From: Lachnospiraceae bacterium
GTDB lineage: Bacteria; Bacillota; Clostridia; Lachnospirales; Lachnospiraceae
Reading direction: 5' to 3'
NCBI GenBank assembly: GCA_017938145.1
Contig: JAGBCB010000033.1
Span: 1-64,000 of the forward strand
Length of the DNA: 64,000 bases
Position 1 is the stretch's first letter; each line of letters begins with the position of its first letter. The notes under the pieces were generated by a model, which was not told the origin of the DNA, did no database searches, and was given only the letters and a program-made list of their open reading frames with translations. The translations under genes were made by a program, and so were the position numbers. Below, in pieces: positions 1 through 8,260 of the stretch.

Positions 1-24
1 ATCGCCCATAACATCACAAAAATG

Positions 25-50
25 GCACTGGAAGGATAGAAATCCAGTGC
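25..50. terminator. Rho-independent terminator-like hairpin at the left edge
   Basis: GCACTGGA pairs with TCCAGTGC across a 10-base loop, with T-rich sequence on both sides. A frame reading in from base 1 closes with TAG at 37-39, so the hairpin may end a plus-strand gene that starts outside the window. That coding end is too short to name. Confidence 0.5.
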
Positions 51-89
51 TGCTTTATTTTGAAAATACGTATTTCAAGAATAAAAAAC

Positions 90-138
90 GAGGATGTCCC
101 TCGCTACGATTTAAAAATCATAGTTTTGGGACACCCTC
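90..138. terminator. Bidirectional terminator downstream of the deacetylase gene
   Basis: GAGGATGTCCC (90-100) pairs with GGGACACCCTC (128-138) with one G-T pair. T-runs follow in both directions: TTTTTGTTTTT on plus and GTTTTTTATTC on minus. It sits just past the stop codon of the minus-strand deacetylase. Confidence 0.7.
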
Positions 139-147
139 TTTTTGTTT

Positions 148-828
148 TTACAGCAGAACTTCTTCATTGGTTCCGTAGAAAATATCATCTCGTCCTGCCA
201 GCATCTGACAAAGCTTTTCTATTCTGTCCCAGTTGTCATTGCCCTCAAACTCATAGCTATGGCCCCAGATGTAGAAAATCTTTGGCTCCTCAGGTTCCAT
301 GGCAAGAAACTCCTCCGCCAGTTCAAACAGCTTCTCATCATCGTGATGGCAGGTCGGACGAAACCGGAGCAAATCGCTCTGCGCATCAAAATTGTGGGAA
401 GACCACACCGTGCGGGCATACTTAAAACCCAGCTCATCCAGCATGCTTACTACTTCATCGTTGAAGGTGCCGAACGGATACGCCATGCCCACCGGACACT
501 TGCCAAACAGCTTGGCCAGACCCTCTTTATCCTCCGCCATTTCGCGGCGGGCTTCCTCCAACGGAAGCTTTGTTAAGTCAGGATGGGTTAATGCATGGGC
601 CGCAATCTCGTGGCCTTCGTAGGCCTTTACATGCTCGCTTAAATCCAGACGGTTGACCGGCTTGCCCATGTACTCCCAGCCGCCCTTGCTCGGCCCAAGG
701 CCGTAGTTCAGGTTGAAGGTACACTTGATACCGTATTTGTTGAAAATTTCAAGCAGCTTTAAGTCCGGTGTAACACCGTCGTCGTAGCTGAAGGTTACTG
801 CTTTTTTGTAATGAGTTGTCCAGTTCAT
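148..828 (-). CDS. Polysaccharide deacetylase family protein
   Basis: 226 residues, carbohydrate esterase 4 / NodB-homology fold. The motif FSYDDG near residue 14 corresponds to the TFDDG motif that supplies the catalytic base and a metal-binding Asp. EIAAHALTHPDLTKL near residue 75 corresponds to the H-x3-H metal-binding motif, and the segment MAYPFG near 115 matches a later family motif. There is no signal peptide or membrane segment, so a cytoplasmic role is likely; many short members of this kind act on small acylated sugars or amides. The start has AAAGGAGC upstream. The gene stands alone between a terminator and a decayed gene. The substrate cannot be read from sequence. Confidence 0.85.
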   Translation of the reverse strand: MNWTTHYKKAVTFSYDDGVTPDLKLLEIFNKYGIKCTFNLNYGLGPSKGGWEYMGKPVNRLDLSEHVKAYEGHEIAAHALTHPDLTKLPLEEARREMAEDKEGLAKLFGKCPVGMAYPFGTFNDEVVSMLDELGFKYARTVWSSHNFDAQSDLLRFRPTCHHDDEKLFELAEEFLAMEPEEPKIFYIWGHSYEFEGNDNWDRIEKLCQMLAGRDDIFYGTNEEVLL

Positions 829-847
829 AGGGGTATGCTCCTTTGTT

Positions 848-1508
848 TTAAAGCTGTTTTTGAAATTCTTCGGTACTCATTTGGGCACGCTCTGCTGCCA
901 CCTGAAGAGAAAGTAATCCGTCTCGAACCAGTTGCACCAATGTACTAAGTACGCCAAGACGGGTTCCTTGACTTATTCCTTGACTTATTCCGGCCTTAAG
1001 ACCATCCTGCCATTTTTCTTCTAACTCTTCTTTAAATAATTCCTTTAATGCTTCACACATATTTTTCACCTCATTGAACTTTGCCACATTGGCACGAATT
1101 AATATATCCATCACGGATGAATATAATTTATTTTCTTTATGCTTCTCATATTCCTGCGCAAGCTTTTCTACAGATGCGGTTTCTTTGATCTTATTTGTTA
1201 GGTTTCTAAGCCAAAGATTGCTTTCTTCTGACAAGCCTGAACAGACTAAAATTTGTATTGCAAACTGTTCGCCGTAAACATAATAGATGCCCTCTTCTTT
1301 TTTCTCTACTTCACAACCTTTGGAAACTATGTATTTTATTAATTTCTGCATCCCTTTTAGTAATCAACACATCAACCTGCATGGGCTTGGTTCCAAGCAT
1401 ATGCTCGTTTTCAAATAGTAAATTGTCGGCTTCCTGCTCCAGTTCAATCTGAATGCCGGCATAAAATGCTGCATGCCACTGCAATAGCTTTTCCGGCTGC
1501 TCCTCCAT
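848..1508 (-). pseudogene. Decayed Rpn/PD-(D/E)XK nuclease family gene with an internal deletion
   Basis: Two reading frames together look like one member of the PD-(D/E)XK transposase-like (Rpn/YhgA type) family. The first frame (1508 down to 1311, 65 aa) carries the N-terminal part LLQWHAAFYAGIQIELEQE and ends soon after QVDVLITKR. The second frame (1351 down to 848) carries the C-terminal part, with EEGIYYVYG, NVAKFNEVKNMCEALKELFKEELEE and glycine-rich GISQGISQGTRLG repeats. The joint near 1351 lacks the usual 60-70 residue core, including the segment that normally carries the E-x-K catalytic pair, and the frame shifts there. A good ribosome binding site (AAGGAGGTAAC) remains before 1508. 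The shortened product is very unlikely to be an active nuclease. Confidence 0.75.
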
Positions 1509-1774
1509 GTTACCTCCTTATGCAATTTTGCACAGGAGATTGCTGCCATAAAACTCCTGCTTTTACGGAATTTAAAAGCAAGAATTTTTTCAGACAAGAG
1601 ACAGGCAGACGCCACTGCGCCGCCCGGTTTGACGGAGAATTGAAATTAGAAACCTGCTTTGGCTTAAGTGTAGCATAAAGCAGCAATTAACACAATATGC
1701 ATGAGGAAAACTTCGGCGTTATAGACAAAAATTTGGGTGTGGCGTTGTGCAGGGTGATGAAAAAGAAGAAAACA
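1509..1774. other. Intergenic region with a possible promoter for the decayed gene
   Basis: No gene is supported here. On the minus strand TTGTGT (1690-1695) and TACACT (1667-1672) are 17 bases apart and could be a weak sigma-A promoter for the decayed nuclease-family gene, leaving a leader of about 150 bases. Nothing else stands out. Confidence 0.35.
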
Positions 1775-1810
1775 AACCCCGTGAAGTCGCAAATTGCGAC
1801 CTCACGGGTT
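1775..1810 (-). terminator. Terminator of the eight-gene glycan operon
   Basis: On the minus strand AACCCGTGAGGTCGCAA pairs with TTGCGACTTCACGGGGTT, giving a long stem, followed by TGTTTTCTTCTTTTTC. It lies 11 bases past the stop of the dehydrogenase gene, the last gene of the operon. Confidence 0.85.
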
Positions 1811-1820
1811 CATTTCTTTA

Positions 1821-2900
1821 CTAAAACGTTCCCATCACTTTTACATAGTCTTCCGACTTGTCCCGCATAATATGAAAGCCCTTTTCCAATTCTTCCAATG
1901 AATATTTGTGAGTAATAAGTTCTGCAGGAGCAATTCTTTTTTCTTCCAAAAGCTTCAGCACATACCGCCAGTCATCCGGCTGTACGAATGCATCCTCTTT
2001 ATCAGATATATCCTCAGGAAATGCAAAGGAAGAATTCCAGGTTCCGGTAACCAAAAGCTGATGCCGGAGGATCTTCCAATACGCCGCCTTTTCTAAATTC
2101 ATGTCGGAATACGGATTGCCCACCAGCATGATTTTTCCGCCCGGAACAGCAGAATTTACTGCTTGGGTCACGGTTTCATTTTTACCGACGCATTCAAAGA
2201 AGATATCCACTCCAACATCATTTGTGTGAGTAGTTATCCACTGCTCAACGTCCTCTTTTTTGCAGTCGCAGTAGTTTTCTTCCGGTACACCAAGACGAAG
2301 CACTGCCTGCCGCTGAAACTCTTTATTCCCAACCACAAGGATGTTTTCCACCCCTGCTTCTTTTAAAAACATAACCAGCAAAAGCCCGATGGTTCCTAAC
2401 CCACAAACCGCCACAGTATCCGATGCTTTAGGCTGAACCCTTCGCATGGCATGCACCGCCACCGCCATTGGCTCTAACATGGCTGCTTCCTCAAAAGAAA
2501 CATTCTCCGGAAGTTCCACCAGATTGTCTACAGGCACAGAAACATACTCTGCGAACCCACCATCCCGGCGGGACCCGAGATAACTGTAGCTACGACACAT
2601 TTCGTACTGCTTTTTCAGACACGGACCGCACTTTTTACACGGAATCAGCGGAAAAATACCAACCCGCTTGCCCTGCCACTTTGCATCCACACTGTTTCCA
2701 ACCGCCGCTACCACACCGGAAAACTCATGCCCCGGAATCAAAGGATAAAAGTAGGTACCCGTTTTGTACACCCGGGGAATATCCGAACCACAGATACCTG
2801 CTGCCTTTACCTGCACCAGGACCTCATTCTCGGAAGGAGTTGGCATTGTAACCTCTTCTAACTTAAAGTTGTTTATATCATGTAATACATAGGCTTTCAT
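1821..2900 (-). CDS. Zinc-dependent alcohol dehydrogenase, TarJ/GatD-like (pentitol-phosphate forming)
   Basis: 359 residues, medium-chain dehydrogenase/reductase family. Visible are the catalytic zinc motifs GICGSD (near 37) and PGHEF (near 56), the structural zinc cysteines CKKCGPCLKKQYEMC (near 89-103) and the nucleotide-binding GLGTIG (near 168). Close families are galactitol-1-phosphate dehydrogenase and TarJ, which reduces ribulose 5-phosphate to ribitol 5-phosphate. The gene overlaps the preceding cytidylyltransferase gene by 23 bases, an arrangement like TarI-TarJ in teichoic acid loci. I infer that it reduces a keto-pentose phosphate to a pentitol phosphate for CDP activation. With an epimerase-like gene two positions upstream, the keto-sugar could be xylulose 5-phosphate as well as ribulose 5-phosphate. 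Confidence 0.8.
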   Translation of the reverse strand: MKAYVLHDINNFKLEEVTMPTPSENEVLVQVKAAGICGSDIPRVYKTGTYFYPLIPGHEFSGVVAAVGNSVDAKWQGKRVGIFPLIPCKKCGPCLKKQYEMCRSYSYLGSRRDGGFAEYVSVPVDNLVELPENVSFEEAAMLEPMAVAVHAMRRVQPKASDTVAVCGLGTIGLLLVMFLKEAGVENILVVGNKEFQRQAVLRLGVPEENYCDCKKEDVEQWITTHTNDVGVDIFFECVGKNETVTQAVNSAVPGGKIMLVGNPYSDMNLEKAAYWKILRHQLLVTGTWNSSFAFPEDISDKEDAFVQPDDWRYVLKLLEEKRIAPAELITHKYSLEELEKGFHIMRDKSEDYVKVMGTF

Positions 2901-3591
2901 TTCTAAACCTCTCCAAATCCGCTTTTGTCGTAATCTTGAAATTACCTTCCTCGCCCGGTATCATGGCAATATCCAGCCCAGCTAAAATTGCAGGCTCCGT
3001 GGAACCGTTGATTGTAAGAATCTTGTCCGGAAGCAGGCTCTGATTTGCCTCATAATACTTGCCAAGGACAAAAAATTCCGGTGCCTGTCCCGCAAACACC
3101 TGACTGCGGTTCAGCAGTGAAGAAACCATCTTGCCATCCTCGCTTAAATACACCGTATCCTTCATTGGAAGCACAGGAAGCACACCGTCGTGGCCTGCAC
3201 AGGCCGCAATCCCCCGGGATATCATATCCGCAGACAGACACGGTCTGGCCGCATCATGAATCAGAACAATATCCTCCGCAGATGCATAGGTTAGAACATC
3301 AGTGAGCCCACTCAAAATAGACAACTGGCGGGTAGCCCCCGGAGAAGAAAAACCACGGAATTTATGTAACAAGTCCGTGTCTTTACCAGTTATCTTTTCA
3401 ACATCCTCCAAAACTGCCTGCTGCCAGGAAGGGTCTGCCACAATTTGCACCCCGTCGATTTCCGAATGCGCAAGTAAGGTTTCCAGACAATAAGAAAGAA
3501 TGGTCCTTCCGTTTACCTCAATATATTGTTTTGGAATTTCCGCGCCCAGACGTGTGCCCGTGCCGCCGGATAAAATGAGTGCAATGGTCAT
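2878..3591 (-). CDS. IspD/TarI family cytidylyltransferase, probably CDP-pentitol forming
   Basis: 237 residues. The N-terminal nucleotide-binding loop LSGGTGTRLG followed by PKQY, the HDAARPC motif near 105-111 and KDTV near 144 are typical of the IspD/TarI family. Members make CDP-methylerythritol (IspD) or CDP-ribitol (TarI). Overlap with a TarJ-like dehydrogenase and a teichoic-acid-type transferase three genes away favour a CDP-polyol role over isoprenoid synthesis. The gene follows the epimerase-like gene by 9 bases, so the three are co-translated. An IspD role cannot be excluded without knowing whether another ispD exists in the genome. Confidence 0.82.
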   Translation of the reverse strand: MTIALILSGGTGTRLGAEIPKQYIEVNGRTILSYCLETLLAHSEIDGVQIVADPSWQQAVLEDVEKITGKDTDLLHKFRGFSSPGATRQLSILSGLTDVLTYASAEDIVLIHDAARPCLSADMISRGIAACAGHDGVLPVLPMKDTVYLSEDGKMVSSLLNRSQVFAGQAPEFFVLGKYYEANQSLLPDKILTINGSTEPAILAGLDIAMIPGEEGNFKITTKADLERFRNESLCIT

Positions 3592-3600
3592 GGTATACTC

Positions 3601-4263
3601 CTAAAACTTCAACTCTCTGATATCCTTCAAAATATCGCCATAACTTCTGTCTTTGCCAAACAGCAAGGTAGTACCGAGAACAAAACCGTCCATACCCTTT
3701 GGAGCATTCTCTATAATACGCTCCTTACCGCAGGCGCCATCCCACCAAAGCTCAAAGTCCATCTCCTCCCGGAGAGCCAACAGCTTATTGATTTTGTGAC
3801 CCACATACGGCAGATACATCTGCCCTGCATTGCCCGGATTTACGGACATAACAAGGACACGCTTTACAATGCGCAGCATTTCGTATACTGTTTCTACACT
3901 AGTGCCCGGATTAATTGCAATACCCGGAATCATCCCCGCATCAATAACCTTCTGCAAGGTTGTGGACGGATGATACTCCGCCTCCGGATGAATATAAATG
4001 GTATCGCCCGGCCGAAGATTCTTTATAAACAAACCAATATGATTGTTTGGATGCTCAATCATCAAATGCACATCCAACGGCTTGTCCGTGGCACTAGCAA
4101 TGTACTTCATGTCGTTTAAAGACATGGCAAAATTCGGCACATAACGGCCGTCCATAATATCGATATGGAAGGAGTCGATGCCTCCTGTTTCTAATGCTTT
4201 TACTTCTTGCTCCAGGTTGCCGTAGTTGGCACACATCATGGAAGCGGTTAATTTGAAGTTCAT
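3601..4263 (-). CDS. Ribulose-phosphate 3-epimerase family protein
   Basis: 220 residues, TIM-barrel RPE family, close to the usual length. Metal and catalytic positions are kept: FHIDIMDGRYVPN near 32-44 (His, catalytic Asp), DVHLMIEHP near 64-72 and the second Asp in WWDGACG near 174. The phosphate loop reads VNPGNAGQ, where classic enzymes have NPGFGGQ, and the N-terminus has SMMCANY in place of the common PSILSAD, so this is a diverged, pathway-specific member. In this operon it probably interconverts ribulose 5-phosphate and xylulose 5-phosphate, or a related sugar phosphate, to feed the dehydrogenase and cytidylyltransferase. AAAGGGG precedes the start. It is probably not the housekeeping enzyme. 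Confidence 0.8.
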   Translation of the reverse strand: MNFKLTASMMCANYGNLEQEVKALETGGIDSFHIDIMDGRYVPNFAMSLNDMKYIASATDKPLDVHLMIEHPNNHIGLFIKNLRPGDTIYIHPEAEYHPSTTLQKVIDAGMIPGIAINPGTSVETVYEMLRIVKRVLVMSVNPGNAGQMYLPYVGHKINKLLALREEMDFELWWDGACGKERIIENAPKGMDGFVLGTTLLFGKDRSYGDILKDIRELKF

Positions 4264-4414
4264 TTTAATATACCCCTTTATCTTAAGAATTGCGCACTAT
4301 TTTGTATTCTGAATTAGGTATAAATGTCCGATATGAAATATATCCCATTTTATACTTTTCCTCTCAGACACTGCAAACCTCTATGTACCGTTTGCTGCCC
4401 TATATTCTATGACC

Positions 4415-5353
4415 TTAGGAAAAGAATTTTTCAAACTCATCTTTGCGGATATAAATCTGATTTTCCTTTGTACTCATAAAATGAATATACCCTTTTCTTT
4501 TCATTAAAGCATAAAGCGTTTCTCTAGACTCATTCCACTTTTCTGCGCAAACAACCTTTATTTTATAGCGTTCCAGGTTTAGTGCTTCCAATAACTCATA
4601 ATCCATTCCTTCAGTATCAATGTCTAAAATGTCCAAAGAAAAAATCTTATGTTCTTCAAAAATATCATTTATATTTTTAACCGGAATCTGTAGTGTCTCT
4701 CCTGCTATAATTTCTCCATCTCTTAAAAAATGGTTTAGACCCGGTAAAGTCTCCATGACATACGTTAAACTAGTCTCCTTTCCAGCGCACGCCCCCACAT
4801 CTAATACAACATTTTCACTTCGATATTCCTTCAGTAAATTCACCATTACAGGATTAGGCTCTACGAGGAAGCCCCTTTTAAACCCTCTTTCATAAAGCAG
4901 ATATGTGTTATTTCTTACCACCGGATGACATACACCAATATCCATATAAACTGGGTCTGATATATTAAGTGCAGTTATTATTTTTACAAAAGTTAAATCC
5001 TCTATATCACTGGAATAATTGTAGGATTCTCCCACATCCACCAGTCTTCCAATAATTGTATCTGCATCTGGCAAGATTTTATAAATCTGATCTAAACATT
5101 CCTGTTCGATATTTGGGTAAATTATTACACATACCTTTTTACCCATAAACTCTTTTACAACCCCTGGCGAACTAATTTTACATCCGCAAATAATATCTCC
5201 AACGTTTTTTCCTTGACCATTAATTACATAATCCAATTTATACAATGAAGGATTATATTTTCTTTCGAATTCAACTACGCTATTTCCCCAACCAACCAAC
5301 ACATCATATCGCTCTCTTAGATATTCCACCTTTGTTCTTTCGATATATTTCAT
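4415..5353 (-). CDS. FkbM family methyltransferase with an N-terminal Rossmann-like domain
   Basis: 312 residues. The second half (about 115-312) resembles FkbM methyltransferases: DPVYMDIGVCHPV near 133, FLVEPNP near 160 for SAM binding, and DILDIDTEGMDYELL near 245. FkbM enzymes methylate hydroxyl groups of sugars or polyketides. The first ~110 residues form a separate unit, with a glycine turn VLVGWGN, a strand YVINGQG and ISSPG, which resembles parts of two neighbouring proteins. Most likely it O-methylates the glycan made by this operon. A 151-base gap separates it from the downstream epimerase gene, with no terminator seen. Confidence 0.8.
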   Translation of the reverse strand: MKYIERTKVEYLRERYDVLVGWGNSVVEFERKYNPSLYKLDYVINGQGKNVGDIICGCKISSPGVVKEFMGKKVCVIIYPNIEQECLDQIYKILPDADTIIGRLVDVGESYNYSSDIEDLTFVKIITALNISDPVYMDIGVCHPVVRNNTYLLYERGFKRGFLVEPNPVMVNLLKEYRSENVVLDVGACAGKETSLTYVMETLPGLNHFLRDGEIIAGETLQIPVKNINDIFEEHKIFSLDILDIDTEGMDYELLEALNLERYKIKVVCAEKWNESRETLYALMKRKGYIHFMSTKENQIYIRKDEFEKFFS

Positions 5354-5381
5354 CTTTATATACCTTTTCCCTTTGCTTCTT

Positions 5382-6908
5382 TTATTTTCTCAAACCTACT
5401 GCTTCTAAAATTCTCTTGCTATTGTTGCTGTCCTGATAAGAATGCATAAGCGGCAACAGTTTTTTTCTCTTTTCTTCTGTAGAATCTTCGCCCTGTGCAA
5501 TTTCTAAGAGAAACCTCTCTAAATCACCCAATGTATACAACTCTTTGCCCGGCAACCAATCTCGAACATTATCAAAAACAAACCCTCGGCTATTTTCATA
5601 TTCTGTCACATCGTCTAATGTAAAGGCTAATGGCCGATTTAATGTTAGAAAGTCCACTGCTGCAGAAGAATAATCACTAATCATAGCATCCGCTGATGCC
5701 AATAGACGGTTAATGATTAAGTCCTTATCTACCATTTCCGAATTACGCAATAGTACAATATTCGAATAGTCGAATCCTGACACCAATTCATCCTTTTGAA
5801 ACGGATGTAACTTGATTATCAACAATATATTCTTCTCTTGTAAAGATCGATTTAATTCTTCTAACTGAGATTTACGTTCTACAATTGGAAGACCTGTTTC
5901 CGGATTAATTTCATACTGATTTAATTCGCTTAATTGATTTTCTGCCATGCGAAATGTTGGAAGCCAAAATATGTATTTAGAAGCATCTCTTTTACCAAAC
6001 ATACTTGCCAAGCCTTCTTGATACGGCTGATATAGCCAGTCCTGTTTTGCATATCCCGTGACTAATACCTGATTCTTTCGCAAACCATAAATATCCGCAT
6101 GAATGTTTGCATACAACTCACTAACAACTGTAGTATATTCATATCGTTTTTCACATCTTGCAAAATTAACTCTCGTCTTAAATCCACAACCATGCCAAAG
6201 TTGTACTCTAATTTGGTCTTCTCTGGAATTTTTCGTAAAACCATAAGCATCTGTCATAAAAATACACTTTGCTAAACACAGAGCATGATAATAACGTTCT
6301 CTCTCTTCCGGGTTCTCAGAATCTTCCCAATCAAAGGAAAGAAACTCCACGTTCGGCTTTTTTGTGTACTCTGCAAATTTTTCTGGGTGCTTTACCAACC
6401 ATACCAGCTTATACTTTTTATTATAGTCATTTGCCAGCATATATTCAAACAGCGCTCTTGCATTATCCGAAAAATCAGTTCCCGGAACATAAGCACTACG
6501 GATTGGACCACTACGGAAAATGATAATATCCTCTAATGGTGTATCTTTATATTTTTTTCGATACGCCAAATCAATTTTTTCTACGTGATTTGCAAAGCGG
6601 AAAATCTTAAAATTCCTATTTAGCACTCCATGCAATTCTAACTGTTCTAAAACCTCTGCCGGATAAAAAGCTGTAATAATAATGGCACAATCTTCCGGGT
6701 TTTCTTCTTTTAAAACCAAAGGAGAACAAACCGGAATGCCATTAAAAGTTTGTCCTTGAGACTTTGTATTATTTTCCAAGACAGCAACAATTTGATTTCT
6801 AAGAGTAACGGTTGATAGAAACTCCTCTAGGTTGCTTTTACCATAGCAGTAGATTTTTTTGTTAGTTAAGGATATTATATTCTCTTTTGAAAGAATTTCT
6901 ACATTCAT
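5382..6908 (-). CDS. CDP-glycerol glycerophosphotransferase family protein (TagB/TagF/TarL type)
   Basis: 508 residues. The C-terminal ~370 residues carry the family hallmarks: FRSGPIRSAYVPGTDFSDNAR near 131, VQLWHGCGFKT near 233 with the catalytic-type His, IIKLHPFQKDE near 355 and ISDYSSAAVDFL near 409. These enzymes transfer glycerol-phosphate or ribitol-phosphate from CDP-polyols to build teichoic acids. The first ~110 residues are a Rossmann-like unit (YCYGKSN, VAVLENNTKSQG, GIPVCSPL). With the CDP-pentitol genes downstream in the same operon, it probably adds or polymerises a pentitol-phosphate. No membrane segment is visible. The acceptor could be a flagellin glycan or a wall polymer. 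Confidence 0.87.
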   Translation of the reverse strand: MNVEILSKENIISLTNKKIYCYGKSNLEEFLSTVTLRNQIVAVLENNTKSQGQTFNGIPVCSPLVLKEENPEDCAIIITAFYPAEVLEQLELHGVLNRNFKIFRFANHVEKIDLAYRKKYKDTPLEDIIIFRSGPIRSAYVPGTDFSDNARALFEYMLANDYNKKYKLVWLVKHPEKFAEYTKKPNVEFLSFDWEDSENPEERERYYHALCLAKCIFMTDAYGFTKNSREDQIRVQLWHGCGFKTRVNFARCEKRYEYTTVVSELYANIHADIYGLRKNQVLVTGYAKQDWLYQPYQEGLASMFGKRDASKYIFWLPTFRMAENQLSELNQYEINPETGLPIVERKSQLEELNRSLQEKNILLIIKLHPFQKDELVSGFDYSNIVLLRNSEMVDKDLIINRLLASADAMISDYSSAAVDFLTLNRPLAFTLDDVTEYENSRGFVFDNVRDWLPGKELYTLGDLERFLLEIAQGEDSTEEKRKKLLPLMHSYQDSNNSKRILEAVGLRK

Positions 6909-6958
6909 AAGTAACCCCCAGTTAACTCTTTCTATAATTATAACTCCAATTTATACTT

Positions 6959-8260
6959 CTAAAAATTACCTTCAAATAGTCCGTTCGTAATATCTACAAA
7001 AAATATTTTCCCTTTTTTAACTTTCATTTTTGCCTCTTTATAAATTGCCGGAGACATAACAAAATAAACCATATCCTGGGAATCCTCAATGTTTTCCGAT
7101 GATTGTATTATGTGTCCCTCAAAATTACCCTGCACATATTTATCATAAATACCTACAAATTCCCACCGTGGATAGATTTCTTCGATAGAAAACTTCAACT
7201 GATTTGATTTTCCTTCGATGGTTCCCCATATCGCATATTTTGTATTGTAAGGTAAAAAGGAATATTTCATCAACGCATTTCTATATACTGTATTATAATT
7301 TCCCCTTGTACGATTATTAAAATATGTATCTATTTTTTTTAATTCTTCCTCTTTATCTGTTTGCTCAAGGAAAATTTTCCTTAAACCGTCTTTGATTCGC
7401 TTTTTCTCCTCTTCGTATTCTATTTGTTGAGGATTCCAATCAATTTTATCAAATTTATCTGATGTATACAACGGCAACCATTTATCTAACCAGGCATAAC
7501 GCCCATCAAAATTTTCAGCTACTAAAATACAAGGAATTCCCATTGCTACAGCCGGAGCCGCCACATGAAGTCGAGATGTGACAATTAGTTTTGCCTCATA
7601 ATAATACTTTTTATAACGCTCCGCTGCATACGCACATGAGCATCTGCTTTCCTCTTCCGTCATTATAGGCTCTCCATCTGTTCTGGTTAAAGGATACAAG
7701 TTAGATACAAATTCTGCTTTCTGTCTTATATTTGACGGAACAAACGGCATCAGACGTTCCGGAGTATCAACAAAAAACACTTTATCAGCATTTGCAGCAG
7801 CCTCTGCGCTCCGTTTAGGTAATAGCGCCGACACACAACCAGTTGTATATGCAGAAATACCGTGGTTTCTTAAATTATCCCTTGTCTCTTCGTCACGACA
7901 TCCAATAGGTGCATGCATCACAAGTTGTTCCTTTAGTTGCGCAGGAATATATCTATTACAAAAATGAAAACTCAAAAAAACAGGTTTGATTTTTGCAGGT
8001 AGCGGAAATGTATTTGTACTGAGATTACGTGCATTATTGCAAGTGTTGTATCCATTCACAAAAACAACACACGAATCTCCAGAATACCTTGAAGCCTCGT
8101 TTCTGCTAATATGAAGTGTTTCTTTAATTCCCCACTCCCTGAATAGATATTCCACCGCAAACATTTGGAGCCACTCTCCCATATTTTGCACATCATTACC
8201 ATTTAACTTAATGGGTTTCTTTTCATATGAGATTATGCCATATTTCTTTTCCAATGACAT
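6959..8260 (-). CDS. Polysaccharide pyruvyltransferase-like protein with a C-terminal Rossmann-like domain
   Basis: About 433 residues from an ATG at 8260, chosen because AGAGGG lies 8 bases upstream; a GTG three codons earlier (8269) is possible. The N-terminal ~290 residues resemble the polysaccharide pyruvyltransferase family: GNDVQNMGEWLQM near 22, HAPIGCRDEETRDNLRNHGI near 115 and TSRLHVAAPAVAMGIPCI near 228. The C-terminal ~100 residues (YAIWGTIEGKS, FVGIYDKYVQGN, IIQSSENI) repeat the layout of the Rossmann-like unit at the N-termini of the two downstream genes. It overlaps the preceding gene by 38 bases. It probably adds pyruvate or acts as a glycosyltransferase-like partner; the activity is inferred. 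Confidence 0.7.
   Translation of the reverse strand: MSLEKKYGIISYEKKPIKLNGNDVQNMGEWLQMFAVEYLFREWGIKETLHISRNEASRYSGDSCVVFVNGYNTCNNARNLSTNTFPLPAKIKPVFLSFHFCNRYIPAQLKEQLVMHAPIGCRDEETRDNLRNHGISAYTTGCVSALLPKRSAEAAANADKVFFVDTPERLMPFVPSNIRQKAEFVSNLYPLTRTDGEPIMTEEESRCSCAYAAERYKKYYYEAKLIVTSRLHVAAPAVAMGIPCILVAENFDGRYAWLDKWLPLYTSDKFDKIDWNPQQIEYEEEKKRIKDGLRKIFLEQTDKEEELKKIDTYFNNRTRGNYNTVYRNALMKYSFLPYNTKYAIWGTIEGKSNQLKFSIEEIYPRWEFVGIYDKYVQGNFEGHIIQSSENIEDSQDMVYFVMSPAIYKEAKMKVKKGKIFFVDITNGLFEGNF

Noticed and set aside
2878-3591. Housekeeping IspD for isoprenoid synthesis.
   Set aside because: Overlap with a TarJ-like gene and the operon context favour CDP-polyol synthesis, though IspD activity cannot be fully excluded.
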